Shown piece after piece: positions 1 to 11,624 of a stretch of DNA of 64,000 bases (within the stretch, counting starts at the first letter, position 1; the number at the start of each line of letters is the position of its first letter). Under the pieces are notes generated by a model. It worked only from the letters and a program-made list of their open reading frames with translations. It ran no database searches and was not told the DNA's origin. The stretch comes from Chamaecrista fasciculata. Taxonomy: Eukaryota > Streptophyta > Magnoliopsida > Fabales > Fabaceae. The translations under genes and the position numbers were made by a program. The stretch covers positions 62,001 to 126,000 of the forward strand of contig QANZ01053553.1 in the NCBI GenBank assembly GCA_003254925.1. The letters run 5' to 3'.

Positions 1-24
1 AAACAGAATAAACTTCAACTATAC

Positions 25-3000
25 CTTTAACCCAGTAGCACTTATCTTTTCGGCTAGCTGGTCTACAGCCACATTACTAGGCGCACAAACCAAAACCTGA
101 AAAATAAATAAATAAATAATAAAAGCAGGCACATGAGAGATAAGCAACACAACCGGAAATTTAAAGAAACATACCTGTCCCTGACCTTGTTTTGCCATAT
201 GATACACTATTGCGGCAGAAGTTACAGTCTTGCCAGTTCCAGGAGGTCCTTGGATCAAACTTATAGGCCTCTGAAGAACGCTCTTAACTGCAAAAACCTA
301 CAAACATAAGATATCAGCAACCACTCAAAAGAATGCAGCCAATGAGGTATTCATAGGAACAAGCTGAGCATGGCTTTATTTTAAAGACAAAATGGATTGA
401 CACCAATAAAAACATTAACTTGCAAAGACAAAATAAATGAAATGTATTTCTCTAGTTCACATCATAGACACATCTTTCAGTCAATGCCACTTATGTACTC
501 TACCAAACATCCCATACTACCCCAAGTTCCTATTATAGCACTGCAAAGCCAACATCCCACACTTCACTCAATCTTTCGTCAATCAAAACCCTCCAAAGCT
601 AGTCCTCTACATGCCTTCAACAACTACGATCTAAAACCAATTGGTGAGACCAAAATGCCCTTGGTGACTCACAAGCTAACCATTAATGGGGAAGAACCAA
701 GCCACTTGAGTACTCTACTAAGCATCTCATACCAACCGATGTGGGGTTAGGCATCGCACACTACCCAGGTTCTTATCAAATAGATAATTTGTAGTGGCCG
801 ATCTAGAAGAAACAGATAAATTTGGTCCAAACACAAAGTTTAAAAAGAAAAGAAAGAGAAAATTGTCAGCATGGGCTAGGAAATTATTGGTAGAACAAAC
901 AGCATACTTGAGATGCATTAAGCTCTGGGAGACCAGGTGCACCAAAGCGCCGAGGCAATGCATTCCGTACCATCTGAACCTCAACTTCATGGCCCAATAA
1001 GTGATGGTAAATATATCTGTGCATATTAGACAGCAATTGCAATCATTTTTTGAAACACAAGAGGAAGAAGGATTCTACCAAAAATCCAAAACAATCAAAA
1101 TTATGCCATGAGATTCCACAATAAGCTAATAAACACAAGGTATGCATACCACATGTCATCCAAATTGCATAAGAAGTGAATGATGTTCATTTCCAATGGA
1201 CTCACATCAAGGCACGACGCATATTATAAACATTTACCATCACAAAACCATTACACTCCTAATTATATCCCAATAAATATTAACAGTAACCTATACAAGT
1301 AAAGAATACAGATATGTCCCAATCATCAGTAAATAAGCACATTCTCAAATAACATAATAATCCTAAACACCCCAATCTTCAATCTATGAGAAATGACAAA
1401 TAAACTGAAAATTATAGGCACAAAACATAAAAAGGGCCAATTCAAGACACAAAACAAAAGCAACCAACCTGAATTCGAATGACTTACCCACTTACACTTG
1501 TCTCATCCACAGCAAAGGTTTTCATAGCTCCCTGCATCCTGTCAAAGCTTGTACTCTTCCAGACAAAATCAACACTAAAACCGTGGTTTACATCAACTGG
1601 TACCCCCTGTATGCACATGGTAACCAGTAGGTACAGATAACAATATAGAAGTCACAAGTTTATCAAACTAATGAAAGAATTACCTGACTAGCTCGAAGTT
1701 CCAGTGCGACCTCCTCTTGTGCGGTTAACTTAATCTGAAGATGAAAAGATAGAATAATCAATTTACTGAATTGAAACATTGGAGGAAAGAACCTAATGCA
1801 AATGAACTCAAAGCAAATATAAATCAGAACATACATATTATACCCATATTACACACACGTGCACAAAACTTTGTCCATGCAGAGAGATTGGACATCTTTA
1901 TTTTTAGTTTAAGAGACTGTGCCTCTTATCTTTCTTTAGGAGAATATCTTAAACTTCTCTCTATTTCTTTATCTGAATCTGAATATATATTATATATATA
2001 TATATATATTTCTATTTTGTATTTTGGAAAGATAAACCAAAAACGCTCATGCACGTTTGTAGGTCAGTAGGTGTATGAAAAGGACCATACCATAATACAT
2101 GCATCAATTTCATAAAAGAAAAATCAATGAGAATAGATAAAATTCCAGACACAACATACAGAAATGCAACTAAATGGAACAGTCAATGGATCCAAAATTC
2201 TAAGCTCCAGGTCCCAGTTTTTAAGAACATCAGTTACTAACATAGCAATACTACACATGAAACATGAGATAAAAAAACACATTTAAGGGCACAACATCAA
2301 CATACATTACATGCACCTCGGGCTATATCTTATATTATATGGCTCCACCCCTTTCTGGTCGTCTTTCACATTTTCACTATATATTACCTTATAGTAAAAT
2401 AAAAAAACGGAATATGGGTTATAAATTAATTATAAATAAAATAAAAAAGTAGAAAGTGGGTTGAGTACGTGGGTTGTGCCTCTCTCTCTCTCTCCCTATC
2501 TTTCTCTATAATGTGGGAAATACCAAAGTTTATTTTTTTAGGCCAAAACCTCACTTGGGTCCATAATGTTTACCATCAATTTCATTTTGATTCTTAATAT
2601 TTGCGTGCCCGTTACTATATATGTCTCCACATTTTACAAGTTTCAATAGCTTGTCACATACCACATGCCCCACTGACTGCCATGCTGGATGTGCAGCATC
2701 TCCAGAATATCGCAATCGTAATTCATCACCAGGTACTAGCCGCAATTCATTGTCTTCCTGCAAAGTGACAAAAAATAGTTTACCTTCCAGTAAAAATAGT
2801 ATAACAAAAGTAAAGTAAGTAACATCGAAAAACCACAGAAAAACATAAAACAAGATCATGAAAATAATGTACAACCACAGCAGCAACCTTTGCTCAGAAA
2901 GCAAAAAATAAAGAACCTTTGGAAAAACGAAGTACGCAACGCGCTTCTTATTAAGACCAATATCCCATCGAAGTGTAACATTGTCCTTGCTTTGAGATTC

Positions 3001-5794
3001 TTTCATCATCTACAACAACATAAAGCATATAAGATACAAAAACATATTTCAGTGTTCAAAGAAGATCTTATCGGGGGTGGCAGCAGTAGGGGGCAGGGGG
3101 TGGGGTGTGGGGGGAGAGATAGACAGAAGCTACAACATGCATTATAAAGGAGCAAACAAAAGATATTACCTTATCATAGTCAGCTTCAAGCTTGATTAAC
3201 GGTGCAAATACATTTTGATACTGAAAAAAAAAAGGAAACCAGAAACATCTTAAACCAAATGAAAACCATCAAACGTTTTACATCTCATCTTACAAAAGTA
3301 AAACAGATACAGCACCGAATCATCCTGAACTCACACCTGATATGCATCTTCATATTTCAGAGCCACAGGCTGAGGTTCATCATCTACACCAGGCTTCTCA
3401 AGGTCTTCAAGAGAAGCATCAGGATTTGTCTTCCAGAGCTCTTCCACTTTATTTATTTGCTGTGCACTTATCTGACGTGCTCTCAACTGCTCCTGTTCGG
3501 ATGGAACCTGCAGCAAAAATTTTAAAAAAAAAATTGTTGCAAGAATAAGAAGGGAGAAAAAGGCATAAACTTAAGTAAATAAACTTTATTTTAAAAAAAA
3601 GGATATTGACCTTGACAAGCCACTGCAAAAAACATCTATCATCAATTAAGGGGCACCACTGACTGAGGTCCCAATTCATGTCCTTCAACGCATTAACACT
3701 CAAGCAAGGTTCACGACAAAGAAGAACAACTACACTTTCTCCCTTGGCAGAGATGAATCCAAGGAGAAACACATTACGGCACCCACAGTTGTAGCATTCA
3801 AGAATTGTTTCTCCCAGAGGACTATCTTTGTGAAGACAGACTTCCTTGTGCTTTGCTCGAACCTAGAGGAGCAACAAATAATTTCAAAAGCTGAGTAACA
3901 TTTGCATCAAAACACAATAATAATAGTAATAATTTAATCCAGCCAAAAACGAGCCAATGCATTTGCTTTCCAGCTTGTTATTAGCAGTAATAAAGCATAC
4001 AACTAATATAAGCCATCAATTTCAACTTTTAAAAAATCAAGTAACAGAGAAATAAAAACAAATATGAAAAACCTAACCGATAGTATTTCATTACCATATC
4101 TAATAAAAAAAAGTAATGATCATCCTTTTCATTCAATATATAACTAATATAAGCCATTAATTTCAACTGTTAAAGCAGGCTGAATGAAATATCCTGAGAT
4201 AAAATATGAGAAAAACCCTAAAAAGATCCATAAGTAGACAGATATCATATAGACTAAAATTGGATATATTCTGCGTTTATCTCTACAGAATAAATTTTCC
4301 ATAGAAAACCAATAACCATCTCTAAATGGTTGGCCAGATTAAAATAAGGCAATGAGCAAGTATAAGGAATATATATATATATACATATATACATATATGT
4401 TGAATGAAAACTGGCTGGGAGGACACAACTAGAAGTAAGCTACTGTAGGGTCAACAATTAACTCAGTCAAGTAAAGGACCTCAAAGATTTATCCGTTGAA
4501 CACAATGAACACAATGTTGCTAACATCTATGTTGAAATTAATATAGAACAAGAATTATTTTCACATAGCGAAGGGGCATTGTGTCGCACTAATGGCAGTT
4601 CTCACCTCATGCATTATATGGACAAGGACTTCATTTGTTCCACATTAAAGCAATACACTGAATAACATAAATGAATTATAAAGCCACTTCCACAAACAAG
4701 TGTACTGACTATTATTTCAACTGTCTAGCTAAAATGTTTATTGAAGTGATGGTGATCAATCGCGGAAGATTGATTCAGTTCCAGTGCCGAAGGTTGTAAT
4801 TCTTGAACATTGAAAAGATTGTGGAGCAGAACTATTTAGTATACAGCACCGTTCAGATAGCCCATAATCACTAGCGAGTCTTACCACTAATCAGCCCTAA
4901 ATGTGAAATCTCACAACTTTACAGTGTAAGCATAAATAGAACCAAACTCTTTTCTTATTATAATCACACTTGCAGCCAAAAAATCACTTCTATAAAGAAA
5001 TAGTTAAAAAAACCATGTGCACGAACCAAACTTCCTTACTATCAAATATTAATTATCATCCGGTTACTTGAGACGATTAACCCTAAAGTTATCCAGAATG
5101 TCATCATTATACTACATAAGACTTCTCCTAATTTCACTGAAACAATATCCAATCTACAACATTACATCACGTACACTTTCTCCTCAATTACTAAATAATC
5201 AAATCCACCAATAATCCAAATACCAAGAACAAGCAAACCCTAACACAAATGCTAGAAAAGACCTACCAGGTGATTTACGATATGCGAACCGGACGTGTTC
5301 CCTCGTGAATTACAAAACCACTTGCGACAGGAAGGTACATTACACCTGACAACACATGCTGGGTTGGAGACCCCACAATATCGGCAAGCATGCTCAGTAA
5401 AATCTCCTTTACCATACTCGAAATTCTCATCATCGCCAGTATCTTCAAAATTCAACCCGCTCATCCCAGCTGCCAGCGTATCAACCATCTGGCTATTTCC
5501 GCTGGTGCTGGCCGAGCCGGCGGCGACACGGCTTTTCGTGGCGCTTCCCGGAGCAACTGAAACGGGTGAGGCATCGGACTGGTGATCAGACCCACCACCA
5601 CCACCACCGCGTTCTGAGGGGTCAACGAGAGAATCGGACGGAGTGGGCCATGCCACCGGTGACCTAATTGGGTCACGGAACTCAGGGTAGTCGAAATCCT
5701 CGCCCTGAGTATTGAATTCGAGGAAAGTGTAGGCGTCGTTGCCAGTGTCCGGTTGCGAAGCGGTCTCGAATAGATTGTTCTGTTGCGAGTCCAT
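25..5794 (-). CDS. UPF1: UPF1 (regulator of nonsense transcripts 1), N-terminal half, partial at left edge
   Basis: ATP-dependent RNA helicase of nonsense-mediated mRNA decay. Eleven exons on the minus strand join in frame: 5267-5794, 3611-3862, 3337-3507, 3170-3220, 2917-3009, 2662-2757, 1684-1734, 1488-1606, 908-1016, 175-297, 25-96; all introns are GT-AG. They give 555 codons, so about the first 45% of a protein near 1,250 residues in plants; the rest lies left of the window. Residues about 1-135 are Ser/Gly-rich and acidic. The Cys/His zinc region that binds UPF2 starts near residue 137 (CRYCG, CRKWFC, CYNCGC, LLCREPC). Helicase motif I GPPGTGKT is at about 507-514, followed by [11 protein letters not shown]. 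The start at 5792-5794 is the first ATG of a long conserved opening ([15 protein letters not shown]). Identity comes from recognised family sequence; exon borders come from splice signals plus frame continuity. Confidence 0.95.
2328..2617 (+). mobile_element. Helitron-like non-autonomous element inside a UPF1 intron
   Basis: Lies in the UPF1 intron between the exons at 1684-1734 and 2662-2757. It begins after an A with TCTTATATTATATGGC, the same 5' end as the copies at 11261-11444 and 11455-11624. Its 3' side keeps half of the terminal hairpin (TTTGCGTGCCCGTTA), but the second half and the CTAG end are missing or decayed. It lies antisense to the UPF1 transcript. Confidence 0.6.
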
Positions 5795-6463
5795 TCCCTA
5801 CAGGCCTGATTCTGGACCAGTAATTTTCAAAAGCAAAATCAAGAGTGAGCGATCTTTCTCTTTTGAGTATTAATTGGAATGTTAGGGTTGGGAAGGACAG
5901 AGAAAATGTGAAAGGGGTGACGAGTGATGACTAGGTTAGGGTTCGGAGGGAAGAATGCAGAGAAATGGAGGTTTGGGAACGAAGAGACACTCAGACGACA
6001 CGTCTTTGATAGATGAGTCTATGCGCGCGAGTCTTTGATTCTTGGAACCATGTGTTGTTGGAATTGGGAAGACAGGAAGAGGGGGCTCGTGGAATATACG
6101 GGCATAAAATAACACATTCATAATTTATTTTTTTTTCCAAATTTTAAATATAATATAAGCCAAATGTTCAATTTCGTCTCGGAAAATTTATTTTGGTATT
6201 TTATTTTTTAAAATATTTAAATTAATCCTATATAATTTCATAGTAGTTCACATTTATCCTAAATTTCTAAATAAAATTTCATTCGTTTTAAATTTGAAAG
6301 AGTTCAAATTTACGAGTTATTTTTCAAGATTATTTATTTAGTTAAGGTCATCAACAAATATTGTCAAATCGAATCCAAAAAAATATGTCGCTTGTTTTAC
6401 TACTAAACAAGCGAAGTTAGTAATATATTTCTAGTTTCAAGTTTGAATGTCATGAATTCAGAG
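5795..6463. promoter_or_regulatory. UPF1 5' flank, 5' UTR and presumed promoter
   Basis: Upstream side of UPF1 (minus strand). From the start codon to about 6045 there is no ATG on the minus strand, so a leader of up to 250 nt would be free of upstream ORFs. A TATA box is not clear. From about 6120 outwards the DNA becomes very AT-rich and enters the foldback element described at 6170-7575. Confidence 0.4.
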
Positions 6464-7102
6464 CTAAGAAGCATGGACACGCCATTTCCCTGGTGTGTGG
6501 GCGTGTCGGACACGCGTCTCAATGTGTCGGGATAGTTTAGTGGCTTTCAGTGGCTCAGACACGTCTTGAACAAGACTCGACACGGCTTGGACATGCCTTC
6601 GACCCAACTTTCGCTTAAATGTATATTTTTTAACATAGAAAATCACTTTTGAATTTTCTCATATCGCTTTTGACAAAACTATTTCGGCAACTTTTGCTCA
6701 CCTTCGTTCACCGTTGTTCATCGTCGTTCATTGTCGTTCATTGTCGTGCACTATTGGTCATCGTCGTTCATCATCACTCATCATCGTTTGATGAACTGGA
6801 GTTGGAGGGGGTTATATTTATGCTTGTTTACTCATATATGCTTATTAGATTCTAGTACATATTTTGGTAATGCATAAAAAGATTATTTCATTTATGATTT
6901 TTTGAATATGGAGTACGAACCTCTATATATGATATCATTTGCAATTTTTTAAGTTTTTATAAGTATTTATGAATTTCTGATTATTTTCATTGTCTCATCT
7001 TGAAATTATAATATTATATATATATGTCGGGTCGCGTCTTGTAAAATTAAGAATTTGGCGTGTCGACGCGTCTGTGTCCGTGTCGATGTCCATGCTTCCT
7101 AG
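6464..7102. mobile_element. hAT-like non-autonomous element
   Basis: Terminal inverted repeats CTAAGAAGCATGGACA (left) and the complement of TGTCCATGCTTCCTAG (right, ending 7102), followed inwards by GTGTCG/CGACAC-rich subterminal sequence. Flanks attcagag (6456-6463) and gttcggag (7103-7110) match at six of eight positions and read as an aged 8-bp target duplication. No transposase is encoded. A similar but more decayed sequence is at about 30655-30957. Confidence 0.55.
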
Positions 7103-7144
7103 GTTCGGAGTTACGAATTACTTTTGACGAGTCATTCTTTCTAT

Positions 7145-7273
7145 CAAATTGAGATCGTCAACAAATGAGATCAAATCAGACTCAAAGGTGAATTTGGGAC
7201 CAAAAGGTGAAAATTTTGTCTCAAACCCATTTTCGAGTCTGATTTGACCTCACTTGTTGGCTATCTCAATTTG
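7145..7273. repeat. Imperfect hairpin, arms about 39 bp
   Basis: The arm at 7145-7183 (caaattgagatcgtcaacaa and onwards) is the inverted complement of 7235-7273 (ending ggctatctcaatttg) with a few mismatches. The 51-bp loop contains 'gggaccaaaaggtg'. It belongs to the foldback at 6170-7575. Confidence 0.6.
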
Positions 7274-7715
7274 ACAAGAAAAAAAAAATAACTCTTCAAT
7301 ATAACTCGTAGCTTGTTTGATCTTGAAACAAGTGGTCAACATTTCTAACTCAATTTGATTTTATTTGTTAGTAATCTCAACTAGATAGATAATTAGTATT
7401 TGTTAATGACAATATGTAATTTTGGACTTTACACATTTAAATTTAAAATGAAAGAAATATGACTATATTTTTTTGTCTCTAATACATAAATATATAGAAT
7501 TATTTTAAATTTTAAATATTTTAAAACATAAAATATCAAAATAAATTTTGAGACAAAAATATAAAATCAACCTCTAATTATGTAGAAAATGGGCACATTG
7601 GGATCAAAATTTTGTTCATGTCATGGATCAAATCACGTAGACGTCTTTGATGCTCTCACCTCCTTAAGGAAAAAGAAAATTGTAAAATGTTTTCCCTAGT
7701 GTATATATATATATA

Positions 7716-7894
7716 CTAGAGGCTTTGCGTGTCCTAACGGGCACGCAAATATATATGTAAAATAAATGAGGGACTAAATCGTTAACACAGTAAAAAATAA
7801 GGGATCAAATAATAATTTTCCTCTTATTATTAATTTTGTACTATAGTTTTAAAATGTAGACGACCAGAAAGGGGTGGAGCCATATAATATAAGA
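7716..7894 (-). mobile_element. Helitron-like non-autonomous element next to assembly gap
   Basis: Read on the minus strand it starts TCTTATATTATATGGC at 7894 after an A and ends with a hairpin (GCGTGCCCGTTAGGACACGC) plus a short spacer and CTAG at 7716, followed by T. It is 179 bp and non-coding. The N gap starts six bases beyond its 5' end. Confidence 0.7.
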
Positions 7895-7899
7895 TATAA

Positions 7900-8881
7900 N
7901 NNNNNNNNNNNNNNNNNNNNNNNNNNNNNNNNNNNNNNNNNNNNNNNNNNNNNNNNNNNNNNNNNNNNNNNNNNNNNNNNNNNNNNNNNNNNNNNNNNNN
8001 NNNNNNNNNNNNNNNNNNNNNNNNNNNNNNNNNNNNNNNNNNNNNNNNNNNNNNNNNNNNNNNNNNNNNNNNNNNNNNNNNNNNNNNNNNNNNNNNNNNN
8101 NNNNNNNNNNNNNNNNNNNNNNNNNNNNNNNNNNNNNNNNNNNNNNNNNNNNNNNNNNNNNNNNNNNNNNNNNNNNNNNNNNNNNNNNNNNNNNNNNNNN
8201 NNNNNNNNNNNNNNNNNNNNNNNNNNNNNNNNNNNNNNNNNNNNNNNNNNNNNNNNNNNNNNNNNNNNNNNNNNNNNNNNNNNNNNNNNNNNNNNNNNNN
8301 NNNNNNNNNNNNNNNNNNNNNNNNNNNNNNNNNNNNNNNNNNNNNNNNNNNNNNNNNNNNNNNNNNNNNNNNNNNNNNNNNNNNNNNNNNNNNNNNNNNN
8401 NNNNNNNNNNNNNNNNNNNNNNNNNNNNNNNNNNNNNNNNNNNNNNNNNNNNNNNNNNNNNNNNNNNNNNNNNNNNNNNNNNNNNNNNNNNNNNNNNNNN
8501 NNNNNNNNNNNNNNNNNNNNNNNNNNNNNNNNNNNNNNNNNNNNNNNNNNNNNNNNNNNNNNNNNNNNNNNNNNNNNNNNNNNNNNNNNNNNNNNNNNNN
8601 NNNNNNNNNNNNNNNNNNNNNNNNNNNNNNNNNNNNNNNNNNNNNNNNNNNNNNNNNNNNNNNNNNNNNNNNNNNNNNNNNNNNNNNNNNNNNNNNNNNN
8701 NNNNNNNNNNNNNNNNNNNNNNNNNNNNNNNNNNNNNNNNNNNNNNNNNNNNNNNNNNNNNNNNNNNNNNNNNNNNNNNNNNNNNNNNNNNNNNNNNNNN
8801 NNNNNNNNNNNNNNNNNNNNNNNNNNNNNNNNNNNNNNNNNNNNNNNNNNNNNNNNNNNNNNNNNNNNNNNNNNNNNNNNN
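7900..8881. other. Assembly gap (982 N)
   Basis: Run of N. The left edge is the 5' end of a Helitron-like element; the right edge is unrelated AT-rich DNA. Any open frame across the run is meaningless. Confidence 0.99.
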
Positions 8882-9639
8882 AAGAAATTTGTTTCTTATT
8901 ATGTTTAGACTCAAAATAATACGTTATTTAATAGTTTTTACTTCAAAATTTGATTTTTTCTCCTCCTAATTAATCACTTTCTTACTCAATCCAGCTTAAA
9001 TTTAAAGAGTTTATTATATATTTTTATTATATTAAACTAAATATATTATTTTTTATTTATTTAATTATTAACGGTCCGACCCCGGTTGAACCCCGGTTGA
9101 ACCATTAAACCTTGAACTGCTACTTCGACCGGTTCAATGATCAGTCCGGTTTTAATAACCTTGCTTATTTCAGACCAACTCATCGGATCGATAACTATTG
9201 AATAAGACATCTTGTCTGAATAATTGTTTTGGATTGTTCTGAACTGCTTAGAATCGGATTGGATCACGACTCAAAATTATTTAGAAAAACAAACTAGCAG
9301 GTTCACTATATTTTTGAAAAAATAACAAAAAAAAAATCAGTGTTTTTGTAGGTTTAATGGGCCTTAATTGGAGTCTAGCCAACACTGCTAAAACTTAAGT
9401 CCTAACACTAAAAAAAACTAGTGGAAAAAATGACAACATGAGACTTGAGTTTTGAATTTGTGAAATTAATGTAATTATATCTAATAAAAGTTATAAATAA
9501 ATATTCATTTAAAACTAAAAATTATGATTGGTTTGGTTTGGAATGATGGAATCATAAATTTATAAGCATGGATTATTATTCTAGAATTTATAATTATGTT
9601 TTATAGGCTATTTATATTTAAATGATTATTATCTATCTT

Positions 9640-9970
9640 TATGGTATAAGTTGTCATCGGCTCATGGCCCAAATAAGATTACCACAACTAACTAAATCCA
9701 CAAGCAGTTTACAAAAGGGCCCCAAAACCTTAGTAGGATTGATCTTTAGACGATTCTAAACCTATCAATATCAAAATTGTTAAAGTAATTCCTTATGTAT
9801 GTGCACGTCTCTAAGACCGCAAGATACTTATAAGAATGAGGATATCCTTTAATAACAACCCTATGAAAGTGACCTCCAAATATCCCATAAATAGAGGATT
9901 CCTCCAAGTAACTCACATTGAATGTTGATATACCATGTTGTTTATTTTTTTTGAGCTAAATATACCATGT
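9640..9970 (+). mobile_element. Possible fossil LTR fragment
   Basis: A stretch of more even base composition ends in 'cccataaatagaggattcct' near 9890, which resembles the TATA/leader part of plant LTRs. No partner LTR, primer site or coding part was found, so this would be an isolated old fragment. Family not assigned. Confidence 0.25.
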
Positions 9971-10166
9971 AGTTACGTACTTTGCCAAACCATTAACTTA
10001 GGCATCGGAAATTTATAGGGGGTGTTTAGTATACAAATTATTTTTTTGATCTTAGAAATTATATTCGTGGAAATGTGATACATGAGAATATGATTTCCAA
10101 GACTACCAAAAAGTCTGTTTGGATTAACTTAAGTGTTTTTAGGATTATTTTATGATATTCCAAAAA

Positions 10167-10279
10167 AAACTTAAGATGAGATAAGAATAAGTTTTATGGA
10201 TAAATTAATTCTAAAAATCACATTAATAAATTTGTTGCTAAACAATCCATAAAACTTATTCTTATCTTATCTTAAGTTT
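10167..10279. repeat. Hairpin with 34-bp arms
   Basis: The arm at 10167-10200 (aaacttaagatgagataaga...) and the arm at 10246-10279 (...cttatcttaagttt) are inverted complements with one mismatch, with a 45-bp loop. It probably is the core of a larger MITE beginning near 10015 (gggtgtttagtata). Confidence 0.7.
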
Positions 10280-11260
10280 ATTTTTTATCTAGCTAGCTAT
10301 CACTAAAATAATTAGATAGTATACCAAGAAATGAATATTGCTGAGAGAATTTTACTTTATCATGAGGACATGTTTTAATTCGAATAAAGATCGATTCTCA
10401 CTCTAAGATGTATATGTGGGATAGATATATATATCTTGCCATACCAAAAAGAAATTTATAATTTGAGAAAATAGAGACATATTGATATTGGACAGGTGAA
10501 TTTTTTTATTGAAAAAGATGTTATGAAAAAATATATAATATATTATGGTTCGTTTATTATCTTGTCAAGTTTATTTATATCTAAGACTTAAAGATCACTT
10601 AGACGTTACTAGAGGTTGTGTCTTTGAGTGCATCTTAAGCCACTTATATTATGCATGACCATCCAATTCATGATATAGCAAAAGAATATATATACACGCA
10701 ATAATGACCCAAAACAGAAAGTTTGTAATATTGGTCTACATGGATGATTTCTCACATTGAATAAAATTAATATGTTAAATTATTTAGTATATAAAAATAA
10801 CTTAGTATATATATATATATTAAATTATTTAGACTTGGACTTAAGTCTAAAATTAAATTTTGATTAATGAACATGATTATCCCTAATATATATAGATAGT
10901 CACTATTTAAATATAATAATCACTCACGGCTCAAAATCTTTATTCTATCTCTCTAATATTTTTAATCTTACTTATTCATCCAAACTCATTTTCTAAGTTA
11001 TAAGGAATGATAGTCCTTCAGAACTCTGTTTTTATCTAAATTTAACATTTGATTTATATATATATATACACACATTAAAATCAGGTAAAAAAAAATATAC
11101 ACACGTTAAAAATCATTGTGGTATAACTAATGGGCCAAAAGCCACATATCATTATTGCATATTAAAAAGACGTTGCGATGGAAGGGAAATATCATAGTAA
11201 AAGTAGATTATATAAATTTTCCCTCATATTATTGTTTTTTTTTACGTGTATATATATATA

Positions 11261-11444
11261 CTAGGGGCTTTGCGTGCCCTAACGGGCACGCAAATATGTA
11301 TATAAAATAAATAAGGGACTAAATTGTTAACTTAGTAAAGAAAGAGAGACCAAATAGTAAATTTTCTCTTATTTTTAATTTCATAGACTATAGTTTTAAA
11401 CATATATAGACGACCAGAAAGGGGTGGAGCCATATAATATAAGA
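11261..11444 (-). mobile_element. Helitron-like non-autonomous element, copy of a head-to-head pair
   Basis: On the minus strand: 5' TCTTATATTATATGGC at 11444, and 3' hairpin GCGTGCCCGTTAGGGCACGC, a 7-nt spacer and CTAG at 11261, followed by T. It is 184 bp and non-coding. It meets the next copy 5' end to 5' end across an about 10-bp TATA spacer. Confidence 0.75.
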
Positions 11445-11454
11445 TATATATATA

Positions 11455-11624
11455 TCTTATAATATATGGCTTCACCCCTTTCTGGTTGTCCACATTTTAA
11501 AACTATAGTACAAAATCAATAATAAGAGGAAAATTATTATTTGATCCATTCTTTTTTACTGAGTTAACGATTTAGTCCCTCATTTTTTTTTGGTGAACTC
11601 TCAAAGGGCACGCAAAGCCCCTAG
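11455..11624 (+). mobile_element. Helitron-like non-autonomous element, second copy of the pair
   Basis: Starts TCTTATAATATATGGC at 11455 and ends GGGCACGCAAAGCCCCTAG at 11624 followed by T; the first half of the 3' hairpin is replaced by a T-rich stretch. It is 170 bp. Together with the preceding copy it forms a near-palindrome of about 364 bp. Confidence 0.7.

Larger units (their letters stand above)
6170..7575. mobile_element. Foldback element, interrupted by a hAT-like insertion
   Basis: Inverted outer arms: TTCGTCTCGGAAAATTTATT near 6172 and AAATAAATTTTGAGACAAAA near 7538, both followed inwards by similar AT-rich sequence. The inner portion mentions motifs also seen in the elements near 25505-26016 and 44510-44820 (a 'caagtttgaatg' stretch and a 'cttgtttgatc' stretch). 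The inner hairpin at 7145-7183 / 7235-7273 is part of it. The element at 6464-7102 splits it. Confidence 0.5.
8882..11260. other. AT-rich intergenic DNA with repeat fragments
   Basis: No gene is supported. About 9070-9190 is a fragment rich in CCGGTT(G)AA motifs, a common plant dispersed-repeat signature; a related scrap is at 31240-31305. A possible LTR remnant (9640-9970) and a hairpin (10167-10279) are listed separately. The rest is AT-rich, with (TA)n runs near 10806 and 11057. Confidence 0.6.

Noticed and set aside
397-750. 117-residue frame on the plus strand
   Set aside because: It lies in a UPF1 intron on the opposite strand and has no recognisable motif.
6649-6855. 68-residue frame rich in 'ttcatcgtcgttca' repeats
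   Set aside because: It is low-complexity TTCATCGTCG repeat DNA inside the hAT-like element and not a gene.
7841-8914. Long open frames on both strands across 7841-8914
   Set aside because: They consist of the N run; no real codons are present.
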